In this document: piece after piece, positions 13,002 to 19,255 of the stretch
Layout: each line of letters opens with the position of its first letter
Numbering within the stretch: position 1 is the first letter of the stretch
From: WFTC01 sp047635955
GTDB lineage: Bacteria > Patescibacteriota > Gracilibacteria > UBA1369 > 2-02-FULL-48-14
Length of the DNA: 25,113 nucleotides
Assembly: GCA_047635955.1 (NCBI GenBank)
Contig: JBLIGW010000007.1
Coordinates: 1-25,113, forward strand
Direction of reading: 5' to 3'
Notes under the pieces: model-generated
The model's database searches: none
What the model was told of the DNA's origin: nothing
What the model saw: the letters and a program-made list of their open reading frames with translations, nothing else
Program-made: the position numbers and the translations under genes

Positions 13002-14459
13002 CTAATGAAAACCATCTAAACCTACGCCGAGCACTCCTAACCACCAGAACTTCACAACGATCATGAGTATTATAATAGAAATTAAGTACAAAGGAATTCC
13101 AGCTTTCAAGAAATCTTTCCCTTTAACATAACCCGTACCATAAATAATTGCATTCGGCGGTGTTCCTATAACAAGAGCAAAGGCAAATGCTGAGGAAATA
13201 GCGACTGCAATACCAAGACTAACAGGATCAGTACCACTTAACCTAGCCATTTCAAGGAAAACCGGACCGACACTAGCTACTGCAGGTCCATCGGATACAA
13301 ACTGACTAAACATAGATGTGAAAACCACGCTAACTCCAATTAGAGGAGTACCACCACTAATACCAAGAACAGAGCTGGAAAGTAGAGAAATATTTGCAGC
13401 CAACCATGTAGCCGCTCCCGTCGCACGTAAAGCAGAACCAAAAGCAACTGCTCCGAAGTAAAGCAAACCAATTCCCCAGTTAATTTTCTGGTAATCTTTC
13501 CATTCCGCCAAACCAAAAACAAGGTAAACCAAGGCCCCAAACATAACTATTACTCCCAATCCTGATTCTCCTTGAGTGATCAACATGAGAAGAATCATCA
13601 AAAATATTGCTATAACTACCCACTGAGATTTGCGCATAGGATTTAGCATAATTTCACTTTGAATTTCCTGCATTTCCGATTTTAGCTCTTTCCTCTCGGG
13701 AGGAAAAGTTTTCATCAGAACAAAAACTACGAAAGGAATCAGGATCAATAGAATTGGTAGAGCCATAATCATCCAAGCTCCATAATGAATACTCACATCA
13801 AAATAGTCCTTAAGGAATCCAATCATAACTACATTTCGACCCCCTCCGGAAGGAGTTCCCAAACCACCAATAGAAGCACCGTAAGCAATCGCAAATAATA
13901 GTAATTTTGAAAGATTTGGATTTTTATCAAACCCACCAGTTGAATTAATCATCGCTAATGCTACAGGTAGCATCATGGCTGCTATAGTATGGTCAGCAAT
14001 AAAAGCAGCTGCAATAGCGCAAAAGGAAACTATCCCAAACACAATATTCCGAACCCTATAGCCTGCAAACCTCAATATTACAACCAAAACGCGCTTATGT
14101 ATGCCATGCTTAACTAGAACTGAAGCAATCATCAATGCACCTAGTAGAAACCACGGCGCATCATGGCCAAAAAGCTTAACAACTTCTTCAGGTTCACCAA
14201 TATTTAAAAAAACTAACCAGGAGTAAACCACAAAAACAAGTGCGCCCACAGGAAGTGCCTCAGTTACAAACACAATCATAACCAAGGCCAATAAGGCTAA
14301 CATTTTCTGACCATCAGCCGTCAAAGCGACAAGATCATCACCGAAAGCTATGGGCTCAGGTTGTGGAAGCAAAAGGATTACAATAGAAACAAGAATAGCG
14401 ACTATGAGCCCTTTCCTTTCACCTATCCAATTTAATATTGAAGAATTTATAGTTTTCAT
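13002..14459 (-). CDS. DASS/SLC13-family anion:Na+ symporter
   Basis: 485 residues with about 11-12 membrane helices, usual for the divalent anion:sodium symporter family (citrate, dicarboxylates, sulfate). The second substrate/Na+ loop is standard (SSAFAFALVIGTPPNAIIYG). The first, in SIGGLGTPSGGGRNVVMIGF, has SGGGRN where well-studied members have an SNT-type TGTxPN loop, so the binding site is altered on one side. ALPVGALVF and WFLLGALMIAS near the N-terminus are also typical. It starts 2 bases after the small gene 14462-14725 and is followed by the tandem UspA gene, forming a three-gene operon. Exact substrate cannot be told. TAG stop. Confidence 0.88.
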   Translation of the reverse strand: MKTINSSILNWIGERKGLIVAILVSIVILLLPQPEPIAFGDDLVALTADGQKMLALLALVMIVFVTEALPVGALVFVVYSWLVFLNIGEPEEVVKLFGHDAPWFLLGALMIASVLVKHGIHKRVLVVILRFAGYRVRNIVFGIVSFCAIAAAFIADHTIAAMMLPVALAMINSTGGFDKNPNLSKLLLFAIAYGASIGGLGTPSGGGRNVVMIGFLKDYFDVSIHYGAWMIMALPILLILIPFVVFVLMKTFPPERKELKSEMQEIQSEIMLNPMRKSQWVVIAIFLMILLMLITQGESGLGVIVMFGALVYLVFGLAEWKDYQKINWGIGLLYFGAVAFGSALRATGAATWLAANISLLSSSVLGISGGTPLIGVSVVFTSMFSQFVSDGPAVASVGPVFLEMARLSGTDPVSLGIAVAISSAFAFALVIGTPPNAIIYGTGYVKGKDFLKAGIPLYLISIIILMIVVKFWWLGVLGVGLDGFH

Positions 14460-14461
14460 GT

Positions 14462-14725
14462 TTAAGAAAGGTCATCACCAAGGTTATCGGAAAGCTCTTC
14501 AAGAAGTGTTTTTTTAAAGTTCTTATCCCCATGAACGGCCTCAATCAATTTTTTCTTGAATTTAGGATCGGTTCGAAGTGATTCTGCCAATACATCAGCA
14601 AGACCTTCAGCCAAATCTTTAAATATTTCTGGATCCCGTAAAGCCTTACCAATAACCTCATCAATAAACTTAGAATCTGCCAGAATTGTTTTAACGTCCT
14701 CTTTTGTAATTTTGAAATCACTCAT
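14462..14725 (-). CDS. small helical hypothetical protein before the DASS gene (87 aa)
   Basis: 87 residues, hydrophilic, predicted mostly helical: KITKEDVKTILADSKFIDE, ALRDPEIFKDLAEGLADVL and FKKKLIEAVHGDKNFKKTLL, ending in an acidic tail (SDNLGDDLS). Repeated D-P/D-x-x-F-K motifs (RDPEIFKDL, TDPKFKKKL, GDKNFKKTL) suggest two or three short helical repeats of about 17-20 residues. No known family. It is first in the operon, 2 bases ahead of the transporter start, so its translation is probably coupled to it. It could be a cytosolic partner of the transporter. Confidence 0.72.
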   Translation of the reverse strand: MSDFKITKEDVKTILADSKFIDEVIGKALRDPEIFKDLAEGLADVLAESLRTDPKFKKKLIEAVHGDKNFKKTLLEELSDNLGDDLS

Positions 14726-14778
14726 ATGGAATGGGATTTGAATAAATAAAAATTATGTTCTGAAGTTACTCAGCTACC

Positions 14779-14799
14779 TTACCTCCTCATCCTCCTCAT
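14779..14799 (-). promoter_or_regulatory. possible leader mini-ORF (MRRMRR) in the DASS operon 5' region
   Basis: On the minus strand a 9-base unit ATGAGGAGG occurs twice in tandem, followed by TAA, so it reads Met-Arg-Arg-Met-Arg-Arg-stop using AGG codons only. It lies 53 bases before the start of 14462-14725. The same bases form half of alternative hairpins (see findings). It may be an attenuator leader or chance. Confidence 0.25.
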
Positions 14800-14976
14800 A
14801 TCAATCATCTTAGTCAATGAGGGCGTTAAGATGAGGAGAATTGCCAAGGGGGGGGGGAAACGACCCTATACACATCGATAAACGAGCCCATACCGCTAGT
14901 AGCGACATGTTCGAAAAAGGATGGAAACTTTAGAACATAATTGGCATGTAAGCCATGGCAAACTGATGATAACTGT
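14800..14976. other. intergenic region with a G10 run
   Basis: The region contains the rest of the alternative hairpin arms (to about 14836) and a run of ten G at 14848-14857, unique in this AT-rich window. No gene, promoter or terminator is convincing here. Confidence 0.5.
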
Positions 14977-15345
14977 TTAGTCGTCGAGATCACTTGCAAG
15001 AGCCATGAGCACTCCTATTGCATCAATATCTTTTTGAGTTACGTCTCCATGTCGTAAAAGCACCTCCAAACGACTTCCAGCAATTTCAGCTTGATCTTCA
15101 ATAAAACTAGAACCACTCATGTGAGGCTTCTTCTCGAGAAGCTTCTCAATCCGAGAAAGATCAGATTTGACAGCTTTCATTTCTGAAGCAACAAAAGCCT
15201 TAGTTAAGACTTCCATTTTTTCCTTCTTAGAGTGGTCTTTCTTATCAGAATGGTCTTTCTTATTAGAATGGTCTTTCTTATTAGAATGGTCTTTCTTATT
15301 TGAGTCACTTTTTCCGTCTAAAGTCTTTGCCTTAACTGTAGCCAT
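14977..15345 (-). CDS. hypothetical protein with KKDHS repeats (122 aa)
   Basis: 122 residues. The N-terminus carries a hydrophilic tandem array of a six-residue unit (NKKDHS, four to five copies, about residues 16-42). It is followed by a helical segment (EVLTKAFVASEMKAVKSDLSR, then IEKLLEKK) that may form a coiled coil, and an acidic C-terminal part (VTQKDIDAIGVLMALASDLDD). The His/Asp/Lys repeats could bind metal ions, but nothing proves it. It lies 33 bases downstream of the 15379 gene on the same strand, so the two may be one operon. No family recognised. Confidence 0.68.
   Translation of the reverse strand: MATVKAKTLDGKSDSNKKDHSNKKDHSNKKDHSDKKDHSKKEKMEVLTKAFVASEMKAVKSDLSRIEKLLEKKPHMSGSSFIEDQAEIAGSRLEVLLRHGDVTQKDIDAIGVLMALASDLDD
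15232..15303. repeat. 18-bp tandem repeat (four copies)
   Basis: Unit ATGGTCTTTCTTATTAGA on the plus strand, with copies at 15232, 15250, 15268 and 15286. The two middle copies are identical; the outer ones differ by one or two bases. 18 bp encodes the six-residue repeat of the gene at 14977-15345, so copy-number changes keep the frame. Confidence 0.9.
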
Positions 15346-15378
15346 GATTATGGGTGTTAGAATATTGAAATATATAAA

Positions 15379-15612
15379 TTAAAGTAACTCATCTACAACT
15401 CGACTAGACATTGCCTTGCGCCCAACAGCGGTATCAGCAGCAATATAAAAAACTTCACCCTCATCTTCCAGATAATCACTTAGTATATCTTGAAAGTCAC
15501 CTTCCTCATAATCTTCAACAGGATTGCCTCCACGTTTGATTATTTCTTCTTTTACTAGATCACGAAGAAGAACTTTTAACTCCTCCAATGTGTAAACTTT
15601 CTTAATAGTCAT
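15379..15612 (-). CDS. small acidic hypothetical protein (77 aa)
   Basis: I chose the ATG at 15610-15612 (MTIKKVYTLEELKVLLRDL). An upstream in-frame ATG at 15642 would add ten residues (MFVLRFHLYA) unlike the rest. With this start the protein has 77 residues: an N-terminal helix (LEELKVLLRDLVKEEIIKR), a very acidic middle (VEDYEEGDFQDILSDYLEDE) and a hydrophobic strand (VFYIAADTAVG) before a short helical end. No known family. First gene of a possible pair with 14977-15345. A strong inverted repeat lies upstream at 15673-15694. Confidence 0.68.
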   Translation of the reverse strand: MTIKKVYTLEELKVLLRDLVKEEIIKRGGNPVEDYEEGDFQDILSDYLEDEGEVFYIAADTAVGRKAMSSRVVDELL

Positions 15613-15672
15613 AGCGTATAGATGAAATCTTAGTACAAACACGTCACCACACTAGGCTGACTATATTATGTT

Positions 15673-15694
15673 GTATGATTAACGAAAATCATAC
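15673..15694. promoter_or_regulatory. operator-like inverted repeat upstream of the 77-aa gene
   Basis: Perfect 8-base arms GTATGATT (15673-15680) and AATCATAC (15687-15694) around six bases. On the minus strand a weak promoter (TTTTCG, 17 bases, TATAGT) would have its -35 inside the repeat, so a repressor site is plausible. Confidence 0.45.
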
Positions 15695-15840
15695 TTAAAA
15701 GCATTCTCTAACATTTCCTATTTTTTTGCAAGTTACGAACCTCAATACAAATTGACAGATGTGAACTAATAACGAACAAAGCCTAAATAAACGTCTACTT
15801 GCTCATTCAGTACTAGTAATCTGTTAGCAAAAATGAACTC

Positions 15841-16431
15841 CTATTCATATCTATATTCTTTCTTATGAAGAGTAACAATATGTGAATTCACTGCATCAGA
15901 ATCAATCAATTTGCGTAAACACCTAATGTAAACATCTAATACATTCGAATCGGTACTTTCTTTTTCCAAACTTTATTCAAAAGTTCCTTTCGACTAACAA
16001 CACGGTCATTTTGTGTCATTTAATAAAAAAGGAGGGAAAAACCTCTCTATGAGAGAATAAGTCTTTCACTTCCCATTGTCACTTTAAAGCTAGAAAGATC
16101 CATACTCAACTCACCAATTGATAGCTTCTGGCTACTTACCGATTTTGAAGAAACATTAGGCCTAATAGGGTTATGTACTCGTGCAAGCAATTTCTCAAAA
16201 CGATACGGTTTACTCAAATAATCATCACCGTTATTCAACCCATTCACTTTGTCACTATTTGCGTCCAATGCACTCAAACTGAGAACAGGCAGAATGATAC
16301 TCTACTTTCGCATCATTCTATATAAATCTATACCCAATAGATCAGACACTCTCAGGTCAAGAACAACCGCATCGTAATTATTATCTTGCATTAATTTGAA
16401 TAGCTCCATCATCTACAACTGATAAACGCAT
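15841..16431 (-). pseudogene. degraded OmpR-family response regulator
   Basis: Minus-strand pieces, in order, rebuild an OmpR/PhoB-type regulator. MRLSVVDDGA (start 16431) resembles the acidic pocket. After a frame change comes NNYDAVVLDLRVSDLLGIDL with the phospho-acceptor Asp, then an in-frame TAG after YRMMRK. SLSALDANSDKVNGLNN and DDYLSKPYRFEKLLARV follow, with the conserved Lys. LSIGELSMDLSSFKVTMGSE begins the winged helix, and another stop lies in 16047-16060. NDRVVSRKELLNKVWK and, in another frame, SNVLDVYIRCLRKLIDSDAV and VTLHKKEYRYE complete the DNA-binding domain, with a stop at 15841-15843. At least two frame changes and two stops make it dead. The receiver N-terminus is shortened. 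Confidence 0.8.
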
Positions 16432-16440
16432 AGAAAAGAC

Positions 16441-16842
16441 TTAAGAAAGAAATAGCTGCTCAATAATCTGAAGAAGCATTTGCTTTCGTGCTTTTTCATC
16501 CTCAAAAAGCTGCTTAATGACTTTTTTTCTTACAATGGGCTCTTTAAGAAGTATTGAAACTATTTCTTCACTATTTCCTTTCTTTAAAAGAGCAGTTACT
16601 CCATTTTCTACAACCTTCTTTCTGCTTTTCTTTTTTGATTTCTGAAATACTCCAATAGACTTGATAACCTCATACGCCATTTTTTCATCATAATACCTCC
16701 ATCCATGTTTATCACGAGAAGCTTTTGGAATTTCCCCATCCTTTTCCCAACGAATGATACTTGTTTTGTCCACTCCAACCACATTTGCGATATCCTTTAG
16801 AGTATATATTTTTAAAAGAGGCCGAGGTGTTTTATATACCAT
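16441..16842 (-). CDS. MerR-like helix-turn-helix regulator (133 aa)
   Basis: I take the start at 16842 (MVYKTPRPLLKIYTLKDIAN). A further upstream ATG at 16890 would add 16 residues unlike the family and would run into the promoter. The N-terminal domain is MerR-type: YTLKDIANVVGVDKTSIIRW then EKDGEIPKASRDKHGWRYYD and MAYEVI. This is the HTH plus the wing with the conserved R-x-Y. A Lys-rich linker (QKSKKKSRKKVVENG) leads to a helical C-terminus rich in Lys, Glu and Leu without the usual Cys sensor. It may dimerise through that helix. It ends 10 bases before the dead response-regulator gene. Tandem 12-bp repeats just upstream suggest autoregulation. Confidence 0.8.
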   Translation of the reverse strand: MVYKTPRPLLKIYTLKDIANVVGVDKTSIIRWEKDGEIPKASRDKHGWRYYDEKMAYEVIKSIGVFQKSKKKSRKKVVENGVTALLKKGNSEEIVSILLKEPIVRKKVIKQLFEDEKARKQMLLQIIEQLFLS

Positions 16843-16872
16843 AAGATCTAAAAAGTGAATAATACCAACACT

Positions 16873-16910
16873 ACTATAGCATATATACACCTATATATAC
16901 ACCTATATAT
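16873..16910 (-). promoter_or_regulatory. promoter and 12-bp iterons of the MerR-like gene
   Basis: Read on the minus strand, a TGC-extended -10 (TATAGT, 16873-16878) lies 31 bases before the start codon; the -35 is weak. Two perfect tandem copies of ACACCTATATAT (16887-16910, plus strand), plus part of a third (16881-16886), occupy the spacer and the -35 position, as expected for a regulator-dependent MerR-type promoter. Confidence 0.5.
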
Positions 16911-16951
16911 AATGTTTTCACTGTTGAGATTTAAGCAGCAAATAATGATAG

Positions 16952-17125
16952 GGTACATTCAGCCCTGAAGTGCACCACTATAGGGCTGAATGGAGTTGCG
17001 TATGCGCAGAAACTCCACGTGAAGCAATGGAACTAATTCTTGGCAGAACGAATTTAGCAGATTACATGGAGCGTGAATGGGTAGGAAGTATTCCTTCAAG
17101 CATACAGCATAGACGCTTTCTCTAA
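16952..17125 (+). pseudogene. unidentified reading-frame remnant
   Basis: A 57-codon open stretch with protein-like content after the IS end: ETPREAMELILGRTNLADYM then EREWVGSIPSSIQHRRFL, TAA at 17123-17125. An internal ATG at 17027 would give 32 residues. Shorter open pieces follow to about 17210. No family is recognised and no promoter is seen. It may be the remnant of a gene broken by the neighbouring IS. Confidence 0.25.
16956..16992. mobile_element. solitary IS30-type end with hairpin
   Basis: The sequence at 16956-16979 matches the ends of the IS30 remnant at 11704-12078 (CATTCA, variable GCCC, TGAAGTGCACCA). It also forms a perfect 11-base hairpin: CATTCAGCCCT (16956-16966) and AGGGCTGAATG (16982-16992). 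Read on the minus strand it encodes QPYSGALQG, matching QPWGALQG at the C-terminus of the transposase remnant. It is a scar of a second, otherwise lost, element. Confidence 0.6.
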
Positions 17126-17342
17126 AACACGTTCAAGAAGCTTTATTGGCCACCCGGATACGGATGGGAAATTTCATAAAAAATGGCATACGAGTGCTTA
17201 GTACTGTAACAAAATTGACGAAAGGCTGTTATGTAGTTTGAACTTAATAATCAAATTAGAATCTCTTATTTCTAGATAAAAGAACATGTACAAACAATTT
17301 AAATTCAGGGCGCTGCGCTCAATAGCGCTTCATGACTCCATT
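17126..17342. other. gene-free stretch before the atp terminator
   Basis: Nothing firm on either strand. A short GC-rich hairpin (GCGCT, four bases, AGCGC) lies near 17313-17328. Confidence 0.4.
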
Positions 17343-17377
17343 AAAAAAGACCCTCCATTTCGGCCGGGTCTTTTTTT
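17343..17377 (-). terminator. intrinsic terminator of the atp operon
   Basis: Read on the minus strand: an A-tract, AGACCC, a 12-base loop, GGGTCT and a T-tract, with an 11-base stem counting the A/T pairs (17343-17353 with 17366-17376). It starts 5 bases after the atpC stop. The strongest terminator in the window; the A-tract may also let it work on the other strand. Confidence 0.85.
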
Positions 17378-17382
17378 CTTTA

Positions 17383-17802
17383 TTATTCTTGAACCATATC
17401 AATCTGTTGCTCAACAGCAAGTTGTTCACCTTCGAGGTATTTGATTTGGTATTCACTTAGGTCTTCTCCACTCTTGAGTTTTTCAACGATAAAATCATGA
17501 TATTCCTTAACAGTAGACATTTGCATTTCTGCTTTCTTTTCCGCAGAAAGAACCAAAAGTGAGGCTTTGTCTGTTTTGTTATCAAAGAGGAACATTCCAT
17601 TTCTAACCATGTAGGTTTCTTGGTGTTCACCCATTTCAATCACAACAGGACTGAATGCCACGCTACCCGTTAAGGCCGCATGACCGGAGAAACATTGAAG
17701 ATCTCCCCCATCCGTCGTGAGAGAGATAGACTCAACTTGAGCGTCGAGTGTACCTCCTTCAGGAGTACGGATGATAAAATTGAATTTTGGATTCTTAGAC
17801 AT
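17383..17802 (-). CDS. atpC: ATP synthase F1 epsilon subunit
   Basis: 139 residues, the normal epsilon length. The N-terminal beta-sandwich reads FNFIIRTPEGGTLDAQVESI, then the conserved GHAALTGS (equivalent to GHAPLLT) and YMVRNGMFLFDN. The C-terminal helical hairpin is acidic and polar (STVKEYHDFIVEKLKSGEDL) and lacks the usual Ala/Arg-rich pattern. Epsilon links gamma to the c-ring and can inhibit ATP hydrolysis. Last gene of the operon: its ATG overlaps the atpD stop (TAATG) and the terminator follows directly. Confidence 0.9.
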   Translation of the reverse strand: MSKNPKFNFIIRTPEGGTLDAQVESISLTTDGGDLQCFSGHAALTGSVAFSPVVIEMGEHQETYMVRNGMFLFDNKTDKASLLVLSAEKKAEMQMSTVKEYHDFIVEKLKSGEDLSEYQIKYLEGEQLAVEQQIDMVQE

Positions 17803-19226
17803 TAGGCGTTGGCTTTATCTTTTTTCTCAGCACCGTGACGTTCCATAACTTGTTCGATTCCAGCCGCCATGTAGAAATGCGCTTCATCAATATGATCGTG
17901 CTTTCCATCAAGAATTTCCTTGAATGCACGGATAGTATCTTCAATCTTTACGTAGACACCTGGATTCCCGGTGAATTGTTCAGCCACAAAGAAATTTTGT
18001 GAAAGGAACTTATCAACACGACGAGCTCGGTGTACCACGCTCTTATCTTCTTCAGAAAGTTCATCCATCCCAAGAATGGCAATCACGTCTTGAAGTTCTT
18101 TGTATCGTTGTAGAAGCTGCCTTACTTGAGTGGCAACGTAGTAATGTTCTTCTCCTACTACTTCTGGCTTAAGCGCGATTGAGTTTGAATCCAGAGGATC
18201 TACCGCTGGGAAGAGCGCCAATGAGGCACGCTTACGATTCAATACAACAGTCGCATCCAAGTGACCAAAGGTCGTAGCTGGCGCAGGATCAGTAAGATCA
18301 TCCGCAGGCACGTATACCGCTTGTACTGAAGTAATAGACCCTTTATGAGTAGTCGTAATACGTTCTTGTAGAGCAGCCATATCAGTCGCAAGAGTTGGTT
18401 GGTACCCTACCGCAGAAGGCATACGCCCGAGTAGCGCTGATACTTCAGAACCGGCTTGGGTGAATCGGAAGATATTATCAACAAACATAAGAATATCTCG
18501 TCCTTCATCACGGAACTTTTCAGCGATCGTTAGACCCGTCAAAGCCACACGCATACGAGCTCCTGGTGGCTCGTTCATTTGTCCGAAGACCATCGCAAGT
18601 TTGTCGATCACTCCAGAATCTTTCATTTCGTGAATCAAATCGTTCCCTTCACGCGTTCGTTCTCCTACTCCAGCAAACACACTGTACCCTCCATGACCCA
18701 TGGCAACGTTATGGATGAGTTCTTGTATGATTACTGTTTTTCCTACTCCAGCTCCTCCGAAGAGAGCCACTTTCCCACCCTTGATGAATGGACAAAGAAG
18801 ATCCACAGTCTTGATCCCTGTTTCAAATACTTCTACTGAAGGATTTTGATCAATGAATGCAGGTGGATCTGCATGAATAGAATGTCGTTCTGCTGATGCT
18901 GGAATTTCTTTTCCACCATCAATCACATCACCAGTTACGTTGAATACGCGACCTAGTGTCACGTCACCAACTGGTGTAGAAATTGGGAATTCAGTATCCA
19001 TTACTTCGTAACCCACTGAAAGTCCATCAGTTGTAGACATCGCAACTGCTCGTACAACATTGTTTCCAAGGTGAGCTTGGACTTCAAGGATAACGCGACC
19101 ATTTGGTCCGTCAATTTGTAGTGCGGAAAATTGATCCGGCACATGATTCGAGAAATGCACGTCCACAACCACCCCAAGAATTCGGGAGATTTTTCCTTTT
19201 GGATGTACCGCTTTTTTATCTGCCAT
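17802..19226 (-). CDS. atpD: ATP synthase F1 beta subunit
   Basis: 474 residues, the catalytic subunit of the F1 head. It has the Walker A motif GGAGVGKTVIIQELIHNVA, GVGERTREGNDL with the catalytic Glu, Walker B LMFVDNIFRFTQAGSEVSAL, and the GRMPSAVGYQPTLATDM motif. The DELSEEDK sequence that faces gamma is also present (MDELSEEDK). Length and sequence are standard with no break. Stop TAA overlaps the atpC start by one base. It starts 29 bases after atpG, with no Shine-Dalgarno. Confidence 0.98.
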   Translation of the reverse strand: MADKKAVHPKGKISRILGVVVDVHFSNHVPDQFSALQIDGPNGRVILEVQAHLGNNVVRAVAMSTTDGLSVGYEVMDTEFPISTPVGDVTLGRVFNVTGDVIDGGKEIPASAERHSIHADPPAFIDQNPSVEVFETGIKTVDLLCPFIKGGKVALFGGAGVGKTVIIQELIHNVAMGHGGYSVFAGVGERTREGNDLIHEMKDSGVIDKLAMVFGQMNEPPGARMRVALTGLTIAEKFRDEGRDILMFVDNIFRFTQAGSEVSALLGRMPSAVGYQPTLATDMAALQERITTTHKGSITSVQAVYVPADDLTDPAPATTFGHLDATVVLNRKRASLALFPAVDPLDSNSIALKPEVVGEEHYYVATQVRQLLQRYKELQDVIAILGMDELSEEDKSVVHRARRVDKFLSQNFFVAEQFTGNPGVYVKIEDTIRAFKEILDGKHDHIDEAHFYMAAGIEQVMERHGAEKKDKANA

Positions 19227-19255
19227 GATAAATGAGTTAAGGGTTGTAATTAAAA

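Noticed and set aside
15232..15303. CRISPR-like array
   Set aside because: The 18-bp units are contiguous without spacers and lie inside a coding frame.
15167..15382. 71-codon plus-strand frame with a repeated EWSFL pattern
   Set aside because: Produced by the 18-bp repeats read on the wrong strand.
16843..16890. Longer start for the MerR-like gene
   Set aside because: The extra 16 residues overlap the extended -10 and iterons and do not fit the MerR domain.
16887..16910. Iterons as a plasmid or replication origin
   Set aside because: Only two and a half copies and no replication gene nearby; an operator is more likely.
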